Shown one piece after another: positions 17,272 to 25,470 of a stretch of 38,235 bases of DNA. Origin of the DNA: Variovorax sp. YR752 (GTDB lineage Bacteria > Pseudomonadota > Gammaproteobacteria > Burkholderiales > Burkholderiaceae_C); assembly GCA_945860785.1 (NCBI GenBank), contig CAMATD010000017.1:1-38235 (forward strand), written 5' to 3'. Under the pieces are notes generated by a model, which saw nothing but the letters and a program-made list of their open reading frames with translations, was not told where the DNA came from and searched no databases. How positions within the stretch are numbered: the first letter of the stretch is position 1; each line of letters begins with the position of its first letter. A program made the translations under genes and the position numbers.

Positions 17272-18171
17272 TCACGCAGTCGTGTGCGGGACGTTGGCGT
17301 GCTGCACCGCAGTAAGCGCAGCCAGCCAGTGCAGCTTGTCGACCGTGCTTGGCCACAGGCTCTGGCTGAACTGTTCGCGGAAGAAACCGAAGTGGCCGAT
17401 GCGCCGCGCCTGCACGTCGGCCGGCGCAATGCGCTCCACCGCGCTCGGCGCGCCCGCATACAGGCTCACGAGGCTCTCGGTGCCCGCGAGCGTCATGAGC
17501 TCGTCGTCGGTGATCGACAGCGCGAGCACCGGAAAGCGCACGCGGCCGTAGCTCTGCAACGCCAGCTCGCCCTCGGCGCCGACGCTGTAACGCGGGTTCA
17601 GGCACCAGCGCCGCCATTGCAGGATCACACCGCGCGGCAGGTTGCCGACCTTCTTGAGCTTGCGGCCCGGAAAGTAGCCCCACAGGCGCGTGACCAGCGG
17701 TACGAGCACGAACCAGAAATAGAGGATGCTGCGCCGGAGCTTCGGCGCGTTCTCGCGCCAGTAGCCGCTGCCGGCCGCGATGCTGACGAGGCCATCGACC
17801 TGCTCGGGGCGTTGCAGGAATCCCGGCAACTGCGCGCCGAGGCTGTGGCCCAGGAGGTAGAGCGGGTCGTCCGGAAGTTCTGCCTTGGCCACGTCGATGA
17901 CCGCTTCATAGTCGCGCGCCCAATCGAACAGGTCGGCCTTGAAGCCGCGCAGCGGCGCATCGCCGCGCGAATCGCCCGAGCCGCGGTAGTCGAAGGTCCA
18001 GACGCGCAGGTCCTGCTCTGCAAGCCAATGCGCGAAAGGTTCGTAGAACGACTGGCGCACACCCATCGCGCCGCCGATCACGATGCTGGCGCGCGGTGCG
18101 CCGGCGGGCTCGTAGCGGCGCACCGCCAGTGGCATGCCGCCGTCGACCGGGAGCTGTTGCTGCGTCTGCAT
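17272..18171 (-). CDS. Alpha/beta hydrolase (COG4757-like)
   Basis: Cytosolic serine hydrolase of 299 residues with no signal peptide. The nucleophile elbow LLGHSLGAQ puts Ser at about 110. The DYRGSGDSRG turn (61-70) is typical of this group, and TDDELMTL (about 215-222) probably carries the acid. The catalytic His is in RRIGHFGFFREQF near 257-269. The central YFWFVLVPLVTRLWGYF segment is a hydrophobic lid. The function is unproven; ester or thioester hydrolysis fits its place between thiolase and thioesterase. The start at 18171 has GGAGAC upstream. The neighbouring thiolase stop is 52 nt away. Confidence 0.85.
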   Translation of the reverse strand: MQTQQQLPVDGGMPLAVRRYEPAGAPRASIVIGGAMGVRQSFYEPFAHWLAEQDLRVWTFDYRGSGDSRGDAPLRGFKADLFDWARDYEAVIDVAKAELPDDPLYLLGHSLGAQLPGFLQRPEQVDGLVSIAAGSGYWRENAPKLRRSILYFWFVLVPLVTRLWGYFPGRKLKKVGNLPRGVILQWRRWCLNPRYSVGAEGELALQSYGRVRFPVLALSITDDELMTLAGTESLVSLYAGAPSAVERIAPADVQARRIGHFGFFREQFSQSLWPSTVDKLHWLAALTAVQHANVPHTTA

Positions 18172-18223
18172 GAGCTTGTCTCCTTCGTTGCTTCGACACT
18201 CGTTGCGGTGTCTTTCGCGTGGT

Positions 18224-19421
18224 TCAGACGCGTTCGAAGATCCCTGCGGCGCCTTGGCCCATGCCCACGCACATCGTGACCATGCCGTACTTCAGGTTCT
18301 CGCGGCGCAGCGCATGCACCACGGTCGCCGCGCGGATCGCGCCGGTGGCGCCGAGCGGATGGCCGAGCGCAATCGCGCCGCCCATCGGATTGACCTTCGA
18401 CGGATCGAGCCCCAGCGTGTTGATCACCGCGAGCGATTGCGCAGCAAAAGCTTCGTTGAGCTCGAACCAGTCGATGTCCTCGTGCTTGAGCCCGGCATAG
18501 CGCAGCGCAGCCGGGATGGCTTCGATCGGGCCGATGCCCATGATGTGCGGCGGCACGCCCTTGCTCGCGAAGCTCACGAAGCGCGCGAGCGGCGTGAGGC
18601 CGTATTGCTTGACCGCCTTCTCGCTCGCCAGGATCAGCGCGCCTGCGCCGTCGGAGGTCTGCGAGCTGTTGCCGGCCGTCACGGTGCCGCGCGCGGCGAA
18701 CACGGTGCGCAGCTTGGCGAGGCCTTCGATGCTGGTGTCGGGGCGCGCGCCCTCGTCGAGGTTCACGGTGCGGGTCTGCGCGATCGACTCGCCAGTGGCG
18801 AGGTTCGGCGTACGGTCGGTCACCTCGATGGGCGTGATCTCGTCGGCGAACTTGCCGGCCTTCTGCGCGGCCAGTGCCTTCTGGTGCGAGGCGAGTGCGA
18901 ACGCGTCCTGCGCCTCGCGGCTCACCTTCCACTGCTGCGCGACCTTCTCGGCCGTGAGGCCCATGCCGTAGGCGATGCCCACGTCGCCTTCGCGCTCGAA
19001 GATCGAGGGCGACAGCGAGGGCGAGTTGCCCATCATCGGCACCATGCTCATGCTTTCGACGCCGGCGGCGATCATCACGTCGGCCTCGCCGACGCGGATG
19101 CGGTCCGCGGCCATCTGCACGGCGGAGAGGCCCGAAGCGCAGAAACGGTTGACGGTGATGCCGCCGATGCTGGTGGGCAGGCCGGCCAGCACCGCGCCGA
19201 TGCGCGCGACGTTCAGGCCCTGCTGCGATTCGGGAATCGCGCAGCCGCAGATGATGTCTTCGATGGCCTTGGGGTCGAGGCCGGGCACGGCGGCCAGCGC
19301 TGCCTTCAGCGTGGTCGCGAGCAGGTCGTCGGGGCGGTAGTTGCGGAAATAGCCGCGGTGGGACTTGCCGATGGGGGGTGCGGGTGGCGGAGACGATGTA
19401 GGCGTCTTGGACTTGTTTCAT
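18224..19421 (-). pseudogene. Acetyl-CoA acyltransferase (thiolase), frameshift near N-terminus
   Basis: Beta-oxidation thiolase that cleaves 3-ketoacyl-CoA. The start at 19421 reads MKQVQDAYIVSATRTP, after which the frame is lost. The other frame supplies IGKSHRGYFRNYRPDDLLAT and runs uninterrupted to the stop at 18224. A run of six G (plus strand 19373-19378) has one base too many; removing it gives 398 residues. The nucleophile is in NRFCASGLSAVQ (about Cys94), GHPLGATGAI holds the catalytic His, and CVGMGQGAAGIFE holds the second Cys. Its ATG overlaps the TGA of the DUF559 gene (ATGA). The homopolymer position makes a sequencing or assembly error likely for this otherwise intact gene. Confidence 0.9.
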
Positions 19422-19858
19422 GGCTTGAGATTCCTGGTGTCTTGTTTTGCCCCCTCTCCCGCTTGCGGGAGAGGGTTGGGGTGAGGGTTGTCTTCCTGCA
19501 GCGCCTGCAGGATCCGTTCGCGAACCGCATCCGTCTGCGTCAGCACTTCGTTGTTCCAGAACCGGAGCACGCGATAGCCCTGAGCTTCCATGAAGCGGGA
19601 GCGGTTCTCGTCGTACGCGGCAGCTTCCACATGCTGCCCACCGTCCAGTTCGACGATCAACTTCGCTTCAAGGCATGCGAAGTACGGGCCGATAGGACGT
19701 TGACGACGGAACTTGTAGTTACTAAGGCGGCGATCGCGCAGGTGATACCAGAGCAGGGACTCGGCGTCGGTCGGGGTTTCTCGAAGGCTGCGTGCCCTCA
19801 CCCTAACCCTCTCCCGCGAGCGGGAGAGGGGACCGGACGTGTCGAGGTCTTCGCTCAT
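19418..19858 (-). CDS. DUF559 (very-short-patch-repair-like) endonuclease-domain protein
   Basis: 146-residue PD-(D/E)xK-like protein of the DUF559 family. The core is TPTDAESLLWYHLRDRRLSN, YKFRRQRPIGPY (48-59), then FACLEAKLIVELDGGQH (60-76), and VLRFWNNEVL (97-106). Relatives normally have about three extra residues between PIGPY and FAC, ending in the Asp that belongs to the nuclease site. They are absent here (9 nt in frame, around 19681), so activity is doubtful. Both ends are encoded by inverted GC-rich repeats (PLSRSRERVRVRAR and HPNPLPQAGEGA). It sits inside the beta-oxidation operon between the fadB-like and thiolase genes, and its TGA overlaps the thiolase ATG. It looks like an insertion that kept the operon in frame for translation coupling. 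Confidence 0.8.
   Translation of the reverse strand: MSEDLDTSGPLSRSRERVRVRARSLRETPTDAESLLWYHLRDRRLSNYKFRRQRPIGPYFACLEAKLIVELDGGQHVEAAAYDENRSRFMEAQGYRVLRFWNNEVLTQTDAVRERILQALQEDNPHPNPLPQAGEGAKQDTRNLKP
19451..19487 (+). repeat. 37-bp palindromic repeat, left flank of DUF559 gene
   Basis: It consists of CCCTCTCCCGC, a 2-nt centre, GCGGGAGAGGG and a tail TTGGGGTGAGGG. It matches the complement of 19795-19831 at 35 of 37 positions. It encodes the last part of the DUF559 protein. The tail has the same form as the repeats at 9241-9336. Confidence 0.85.
19795..19831 (-). repeat. 37-bp palindromic repeat, right flank of DUF559 gene
   Basis: This is the inverted partner of 19451-19487. Differences are one base in the hairpin centre and one in the tail (TTAGGGTGAGGG). 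It encodes residues of the N-terminal Arg/Ser-rich segment of the DUF559 protein. The pair brackets 307 bp carrying the nuclease core. Confidence 0.85.
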
Positions 19859-19871
19859 GGTCCTTGCCAGG

Positions 19872-22271
19872 TCAGTTGCGCACCGGCTTCCCCGTGCTCA
19901 GCATCCCCATGATCCGCTCCTGCGTCTTCGGATGCACGATCAGCGAGCAGAACGCCTTGCGTTCCAGCGTCATCAAGTATTCCTCCGTCACGAGCGAGCC
20001 CGCGTCCACGTCGCCGCCGGTCACCACGTTCGCGATCAGGCTCGCGATGTGGAAGTCGTGCGCGCTGATGAAGCCGCCGTCGCGCATGTTCACCAGCTGG
20101 CCCTTGATCGTCGCGGCGCCGCTGCGGCCCGCCACGCGGAAGGTGCGGCGCAGCGGTGCACGGTAGCCGGCGTCGGCCATCGCCTTGGCTTGCTGCAGCG
20201 CCACGTAGAGCAGCTCGTCCTTGTTCGGCACGATCACGTCGCTGTCGAGCAGGTAGCCGAGCTTCTTCGAATCGAGCGCGCCGGTGCCGACCTTGGCCAT
20301 TGCCGCGGCGGTAAAACCTTCGGTGAGAAACGGCAGCAAATCGGTGCCCGTGGAAGCCGATGCGTTCTCGGTCGCACGGCGCGCGATATAGGTCAAGCCG
20401 CCTGCGCCAGGAATCAGGCTCACGCCGACTTCGACCAAACCGATGTAGCTTTCCATCGCCACCACACGCTTCGACGAGTAAACGGCCAGCTCGCAGCCAC
20501 CGCCCAGCGCCAGGCCGCGCACGGCAGACACCACCGGCACGCTCGCATAGCGGATCTTGAGCATCACGTTCTGCAGCTCTTCTTCCGCGCCTTCGACCGC
20601 GCCGATGCCCGCGACCACGAAGGCCGGCAGCATCGCCTGCAGGTCGGCGCCGACCGAGAACATCTCGTCGGGCGACCAGATCACCAGGCCCTTGTATTCG
20701 GCCTCGGCCAGATCGACCGCGGCACCCAGCGCTTCGGCCACATCGGGGCTGATGGCGTGCATCTTCGAGTGGATGCTCGCGATCAGCACTTCGCCATCGA
20801 GCGTCCAGACGCGCACGTCACCCTCATCGCTGATCGTCTTGCCAGCAGTGTTCGCGTCGGCCGCGTTCGCGCCGAGCACGCTCTCGGGGAACAGCTGGCG
20901 GTCATGCACCGGCAGCTTGCGTTGCGGAATGAACTGGCCTTGCGATGCGCTCCACGAACCTTCGGGCGTGTGCACGCCGCCGGCCTTGGCCACCGCGCCT
21001 TCGAACACCCACTTCGGCAGCGACACCGTGCTCAGTGCCTTGCCCGCGTCGATGTCTTCCTGCACCCACTTGGCGACCTGCGCCCATCCTGCTTCCTGCC
21101 AGAGCTCGAACGGGCCCTGCTTCATGCCGAAGCCCCAGCGCATCGCGTAGTCGATGTCACACGCGCTCTCAGCGATGTCGGCCAGGTGCACCGCGGCGTA
21201 GTGGAAGCCATCGCGCAGGATGGCCCAGAGGAACTGGCCTTGCGGTCCTTCGCTCTCGCGCAACAGCTTCAGGCGTTCGCCCGCAGGCTTCTTCAACATG
21301 CGGCCGTACACCTCGTCGGCCTTGGCACCGGCGGGCACGTAGTCGCCGCTCTTCAGGTCGAAGCGCAAGATGTCGCGGCCGACCTTCTTGAAGAAACCGG
21401 CCTTGGTCTTCTGGCCGAGATTGCCCAATTCGAGCAGCTTCGCGAGCACCGGCGGCGTGGCGAAGTTGGCGTAGAACGGATCGCTCTCGGCATTCAGGTT
21501 GTCCTGCAGCGTCTTCACGACGTGCGCCATCGTGTCGAGTCCCACCACGTCGGCGGTGCGGAAGGTGCCCGAACTCGCGCGGCCCAGTTTTTTGCCGGTG
21601 AGGTCATCCACCACGTCGGGGGTGAGGCCGAACTTCTCGACTTCCTTCAGCGTGGCCAGCATGCCGGCGATGCCGACGCGGTTGGCGATGAAGTTGGGCG
21701 TGTCGTGCGCGCGCACCACGCCCTTGCCGAGCGTGCTGGTGACGAAGGCCTCGAGGTCGTCGAGCACCTGCGGTTGCGTGGTGGGCGTGTTGATCAGCTC
21801 CACCAGGAACATGTAGCGCGGCGGGTTGAAGAAGTGAATGCCGCAGAAGCGCGGCTTCAAGGCCTCAGGCAGTGCCTCGCTCAGCTTGGTGATCGACAGG
21901 CCCGAGGTGTTCGAGGTCAGGATCGAATGCTTGGCGACGTGCGGCGCGATCTTCTTGTAGAGATCGAGCTTCCAGTCCATGCGCTCGGCAATGGCCTCGA
22001 TGATGAGGTCGCACTCGCCGAACTTGGCGAGGTCGTCGTCGTAGTTGGCCTGCTCGATCAGGCCCGCATCGGCCACGTCACCGAGCGGCGCGGGCTTGAG
22101 CTTCTTGAGGTTGTCGATGGCGCGCGTGACGATGCCGTTCTTCGGGCCTTCTTTTGTGGCCAGGTCGAACAGCACGACGGGCACGCGCACGTTGACGAGA
22201 TGGGCGGCAATCTGCGCGCCCATCACGCCGGCGCCGAGCACGGCGACCTTCTTCACTTGAAATCGGGACAT
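19872..22271 (-). CDS. Bifunctional 3-hydroxyacyl-CoA dehydrogenase / enoyl-CoA hydratase (FadN-like order)
   Basis: Beta-oxidation protein of 799 residues. The N-terminal Rossmann domain VAVLGAGVMGAQIAAHL (about 9-25) and HFFNPPRYMFLVELI (about 144-158) define the NAD-dependent 3-hydroxyacyl-CoA dehydrogenase. The hydratase-like domain lies at about 485-690, with oxyanion and catalytic segments LALGGGCELAVYSSK and GLVEVGVSLIPGAGGL. This is the reverse of E. coli FadB, where hydratase comes first, and fits the FadN/dehydrogenase-first type. A longer frame reaches 22667, but the ATG at 22271 (MSRFQVKK) is chosen by homology and the gap to DUF2147. The next gene downstream is the DUF559 insert, 13 nt away. 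Confidence 0.93.
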   Translation of the reverse strand: MSRFQVKKVAVLGAGVMGAQIAAHLVNVRVPVVLFDLATKEGPKNGIVTRAIDNLKKLKPAPLGDVADAGLIEQANYDDDLAKFGECDLIIEAIAERMDWKLDLYKKIAPHVAKHSILTSNTSGLSITKLSEALPEALKPRFCGIHFFNPPRYMFLVELINTPTTQPQVLDDLEAFVTSTLGKGVVRAHDTPNFIANRVGIAGMLATLKEVEKFGLTPDVVDDLTGKKLGRASSGTFRTADVVGLDTMAHVVKTLQDNLNAESDPFYANFATPPVLAKLLELGNLGQKTKAGFFKKVGRDILRFDLKSGDYVPAGAKADEVYGRMLKKPAGERLKLLRESEGPQGQFLWAILRDGFHYAAVHLADIAESACDIDYAMRWGFGMKQGPFELWQEAGWAQVAKWVQEDIDAGKALSTVSLPKWVFEGAVAKAGGVHTPEGSWSASQGQFIPQRKLPVHDRQLFPESVLGANAADANTAGKTISDEGDVRVWTLDGEVLIASIHSKMHAISPDVAEALGAAVDLAEAEYKGLVIWSPDEMFSVGADLQAMLPAFVVAGIGAVEGAEEELQNVMLKIRYASVPVVSAVRGLALGGGCELAVYSSKRVVAMESYIGLVEVGVSLIPGAGGLTYIARRATENASASTGTDLLPFLTEGFTAAAMAKVGTGALDSKKLGYLLDSDVIVPNKDELLYVALQQAKAMADAGYRAPLRRTFRVAGRSGAATIKGQLVNMRDGGFISAHDFHIASLIANVVTGGDVDAGSLVTEEYLMTLERKAFCSLIVHPKTQERIMGMLSTGKPVRN

Positions 22272-22309
22272 GTTGCTTGGTATTTCTTGGTTGAAAACGC
22301 GTGGCGGTT

Positions 22310-22744
22310 TTACTGCACACGGTTCCAGGTTTGAGTGCGCCAGAAGGGGCCCAGATAGCCGCGCACCTCGAGCTTCTTGCCGCCGTCGATCGGCGTGAAG
22401 CTCGCGCGGTATTCCTTGCCGTTCTCGGGGTCGAGGATCTTTCCGCCTTCCCAGACGTCCTTGCCCTCGGCCTTCTTGCCGCCACGGATGATGTCGAGGT
22501 CCGTGATGGGCTTGCCCTTGCGGTCGTCGCTGCATTCGTCGCAGACCGCGTCGGGCTTGGCGTCCTTCTTCAACGACTTCTCGATGCGCCCAAGCAGCGC
22601 GCCGTTGGTATCGGCGATGCGGATCTCGGCCTTGACCTCGCCGGTCTTGTCGTCGACGTTGCGCCACAGCCCTACCGGGGTGCTCTGGGCCATGGCCGTG
22701 ACGGAGGTGGCGACGAGGACGATGGCTGCAAGCGTCGATTTCAT
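22310..22744 (-). CDS. DUF2147 secreted protein
   Basis: 144-residue exported protein of unknown function. The signal peptide MKSTLAAIVLVATSVTAMAQ is followed by STPVGLWRNVDDKTGEVKAE, the standard DUF2147 opening, and by ILDPENGKEYRASFTPIDGG and LEVRGYLGPFWRTQTW, the family C-terminal strand. The CDECSDDRKGKP stretch has two Cys that could form a disulfide. DUF2147 genes are frequent inside fatty-acid operons of Burkholderiales, but their role is not established to my knowledge. It lies between the acyl-CoA dehydrogenase (44 nt upstream) and the fadB-like gene (38 nt downstream). Confidence 0.92.
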   Translation of the reverse strand: MKSTLAAIVLVATSVTAMAQSTPVGLWRNVDDKTGEVKAEIRIADTNGALLGRIEKSLKKDAKPDAVCDECSDDRKGKPITDLDIIRGGKKAEGKDVWEGGKILDPENGKEYRASFTPIDGGKKLEVRGYLGPFWRTQTWNRVQ

Positions 22745-22788
22745 GAGGGCTCCCAGTTCGATTGAGTGATCAAGAAGGACAGCGGGCT

Positions 22789-24585
22789 TTATGCCAGCGC
22801 TGCGTCGGTGTCCATCAACACCTTGCTGCCGGCACGCGCAGTGCGCATCAGCGTCGCGGTCTCGGGGAACAGCTTGGCGAAGTAGAAGCGCGCGGTCTGC
22901 AGCTTGGCGACATAGAACGGATCGGTGTTGCCGGCCGCGATTTCGCGCAGCGCCACCTGGGCCATGCGGGCGAACAGGTAGCCGAACACGAAGTGGCCGG
23001 CCACGCGCAGGTAGTCCACCGCGGCGGCGCCCACTTCGTCGGGGTTCTGGAAGCCCTTGAAGCCGATCTCGGTCGTGAACTTGGTGAGCTGGTCGCCCAG
23101 GCCCGCGATCGGGTTGATGAACTCGGCCATCTTCTCGTTCACGCCTTCTTCTTCCACCAGCTTAGCCACGAGCGTGCCGAACTTCTTGAGCGAGGCGCCG
23201 TTGTTGCCCAGGATCTTGCGGCCCAAGAGGTCCAGCGACTGGATCGTGTTGGTGCCTTCGTAGATCATGTTGATGCGGTTGTCGCGCACGAACTGCTCCA
23301 TGCCCCATTCCTTGATGAAGCCGTGGCCGCCGAACACCTGCATGCAGGCGTTGGTCGCGATGTGGCCGTTGTCGGTGATGAAGGCCTTGACGATGGGCGT
23401 GAGCAGCGCGACCAGTTCGCCCGAGTCCTTGCGCACCTTCTCGTCGGGATGGTTGTGCTCCTTGTCGAGCAGCAGCGTGCAGAAGATCTGCAGCGCGCGG
23501 CCGCCTTCGGCAAACGCCTTGGCGGTGAGCAGCATCTTGCGCACGTCGGGGTGCACGATGATCGGGTCGGCTTCCTTGTCCTTGGCCTTCACGCCCGAGA
23601 GCGAGCGCATCTGCGTGCGGTCCTTGGCGTAGGCCAGTGCGTTTTGATAAGCCACCTCGGTCAGGCCGAGCGACTGGTTGCCCACGCCCAGGCGCGCGGC
23701 ATTCATCATCACGAACATCGCGGCCAGGCCCTTGTGGGGCTCGCCCACCAGCGTGCCGGTGGCGCCTTCGATCACGATCTGCGCGGTGGCGTTGCCGTGG
23801 ATGCCCATCTTGTGCTCGAGGCCGGCGCAGAAGATCGGGTTGCGCTCGCCGATCGAACCGTCGGCCTTGACCTTGAACTTCGGCACCACGAACAGGCTGA
23901 TGCCCTTGCTGCCCTTGGGCGCATCGGGCAGGCGGGCCAGCACCAAGTGAATGATGTTCTCCGTCATGTCGTGCTCGCCGGCCGAGATGAAGATCTTGCT
24001 GCCGGTGATGCGGTAGGTGCCATCGGCTTGCGGTTCGGCCTTGGTGCGCAGCAGGCCGAGGTCGGTGCCGCAGTGCGGTTCGGTCAGGCACATGGTGCCG
24101 GTCCACTCGCCGCTCGTGAGCTTGGGCAGGTAGGTCTTCTTCTGTTCGTCGGTGCCGTGGGCGGCCAGCGCTTCGTACGCGCCGTGCGAGAGGCCGGGGT
24201 ACATGGTCCAGGCCTGGTTCGCGCTGTTGAGCATTTCGAACAGGCACTGGTTCACGACGAAGGGCAGGCCCTGGCCGCCAAAGGCCGGGTCGCACGAGAG
24301 TGCCGGCCAGCCGCCTTCGATGTACTTGGCGTAGGCGTCCTTGAAACCCTTGGGCGTCTTGACTTCGTGCGTGGTCTTGTCGAGCTTGCAGCCTTCTTCG
24401 TCGCCGCTGATGTTGAGCGGGAAGGTCACTTCGGCGGCGAACTTGCCGGCCTCTTCGATCACCGCGTTGATGGTGGCGGCATCGGTGTCGGCATGGGCGG
24501 GAAGGGCCTTGAGTTCTTCGGTGACGTTGAGCACTTCGTGCAGCACGAACTGCATGTCACGCACGGGTGGGTTGTAGGTAGGCAT
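22789..24585 (-). CDS. Acyl-CoA dehydrogenase (long, DmdC-like subfamily)
   Basis: FAD enzyme of 598 residues that forms the trans-2-enoyl-CoA in beta-oxidation. MPTYNPPVRDMQFVLHEVLN is the usual N-terminus of the 600-residue subfamily that also includes 3-methylmercaptopropionyl-CoA dehydrogenase. CLTEPHCGTDLG (about 165-176) and ITGSKIFISAGEHD (about 192-205) are the FAD/acyl-CoA contacts. The catalytic base is the Glu in NMIYEGTNTIQS, and the C-terminal extension is complete. The start has AGGAGAG 6 nt upstream. It is the first catabolic gene after the TetR regulator and probably under its control. Chain length cannot be read from the sequence. Confidence 0.93.
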   Translation of the reverse strand: MPTYNPPVRDMQFVLHEVLNVTEELKALPAHADTDAATINAVIEEAGKFAAEVTFPLNISGDEEGCKLDKTTHEVKTPKGFKDAYAKYIEGGWPALSCDPAFGGQGLPFVVNQCLFEMLNSANQAWTMYPGLSHGAYEALAAHGTDEQKKTYLPKLTSGEWTGTMCLTEPHCGTDLGLLRTKAEPQADGTYRITGSKIFISAGEHDMTENIIHLVLARLPDAPKGSKGISLFVVPKFKVKADGSIGERNPIFCAGLEHKMGIHGNATAQIVIEGATGTLVGEPHKGLAAMFVMMNAARLGVGNQSLGLTEVAYQNALAYAKDRTQMRSLSGVKAKDKEADPIIVHPDVRKMLLTAKAFAEGGRALQIFCTLLLDKEHNHPDEKVRKDSGELVALLTPIVKAFITDNGHIATNACMQVFGGHGFIKEWGMEQFVRDNRINMIYEGTNTIQSLDLLGRKILGNNGASLKKFGTLVAKLVEEEGVNEKMAEFINPIAGLGDQLTKFTTEIGFKGFQNPDEVGAAAVDYLRVAGHFVFGYLFARMAQVALREIAAGNTDPFYVAKLQTARFYFAKLFPETATLMRTARAGSKVLMDTDAALA

Positions 24586-24652
24586 CCGGAACTCTCCTGG
24601 TCGAAGCTAGATAAAAAGAAAAAAAGGGAAAAACGAAAGCGGGGCCGCGCGC

Positions 24653-25342
24653 TCAGCGCACGGGCTTGAGACGGCGCGCGGCCGGCGCAGCAACGGCCCC
24701 GGCCGCCGGGGCACTGGGCGTTGCGCTGCGCGCAAGGATGTTGTCGAAGCCGACGTTCGCGCGACCAATCGAGCCGGGCACCTGCAGGAAGCGGGCTTCG
24801 TAGTGCAGCGCGAGGATCAGGCCGTGGATTTCGAACGCGACCTGGCGCTCGTCGGCATCGGCACGCAGGTGGCCTTCGGTCTGCGACTGGACGATGGCGC
24901 GCAGCACGGCCGCCTGCCAGATGCTGACCGACTCGACCAGCGCATCGCGCACCGGGCCGGGACGGTCGTCGAATTCGGAAGCGCCGCTGATGTAGATGCA
25001 GCCCGAGTCGATTTCGGTCGAGGTGCGCTTCATCCAGTTGGCGAACATGGCGCGAAGGCGCGGGAGGCCGCGCGGCGCCTTGAGCGCAGGAAAAAACACT
25101 TCCTGCTCGAAACGTGCGTGATACTCGCGAACCACCGAGATCTGCAGTTCCTCGCGCGAGCCGAAGTGGGCGAAGACGCCCGACTTGCTCATCTTGGTGA
25201 TCTCGGCCACGGCGCCGATCGACAGGCCTTCGAGCCCGATCTGCGCAGCCAGCGCCAGCGCGGCGTCGACGATCACGGCCTTGGTCTGCTGGCCTTTCTG
25301 GGCGGCGCGGGCCGGCTTGGCGGGAACGGCATTGACAGACAT
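24653..25342 (-). CDS. TetR-family regulator of the beta-oxidation block
   Basis: Repressor of 229 residues. The helix-turn-helix lies in KAVIVDAALALAAQIGLEGL through SIGAVAEITKMSKSGVFAHFGSREEL (about 21-66). The C-terminal ligand domain is preceded by a Cys-containing GCIYISGASEFDDRPGPVRD segment. A long Ala/Pro tail (TPSAPAAGAVAAPAARRLKP) is variable. An inverted repeat of TetR type lies 19-34 bp upstream, suggesting autoregulation, and the acyl-CoA genes follow in the same direction. An acyl-CoA effector is inferred from context only. The gap to the dehydrogenase gene (24586-24652) is T-rich on the minus strand and might hold a weak terminator. Confidence 0.88.
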   Translation of the reverse strand: MSVNAVPAKPARAAQKGQQTKAVIVDAALALAAQIGLEGLSIGAVAEITKMSKSGVFAHFGSREELQISVVREYHARFEQEVFFPALKAPRGLPRLRAMFANWMKRTSTEIDSGCIYISGASEFDDRPGPVRDALVESVSIWQAAVLRAIVQSQTEGHLRADADERQVAFEIHGLILALHYEARFLQVPGSIGRANVGFDNILARSATPSAPAAGAVAAPAARRLKPVR

Positions 25343-25360
25343 CGTGGAAGCTCCGAATAA

Positions 25361-25376
25361 AACGAACGGTCGTTCT
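25361..25376. promoter_or_regulatory. TetR-type operator upstream of the tetR gene
   Basis: AACGAACGGTCGTTCT contains the inverted halves AACGA and TCGTT around a 4-bp centre, the layout of many TetR operators with AACG half-sites. It is 19-34 bp before the start codon at 25342, where it would overlap the core promoter. Binding by the adjacent repressor is inferred. Confidence 0.6.
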
Positions 25377-25470
25377 ATTTTGCGGGAGCTTTGCTCTTTT
25401 GACCGCCAATTCCCTTCAGTTTCAGAAGGTTAATTGAGGTGGAGCGGGACCGCCACCGGCCCCGTCCGGA

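Noticed and set aside
19839..22334. 831-codon plus-strand frame opposite the fadB-like gene
   Set aside because: Shadow of a well-conserved bifunctional enzyme.
22272..22667. N-terminal extension of the fadB-like protein to 931 residues
   Set aside because: The extension is antisense-like Arg-rich sequence overlapping the DUF2147 gene in another frame; the family starts at MSRFQVKK.
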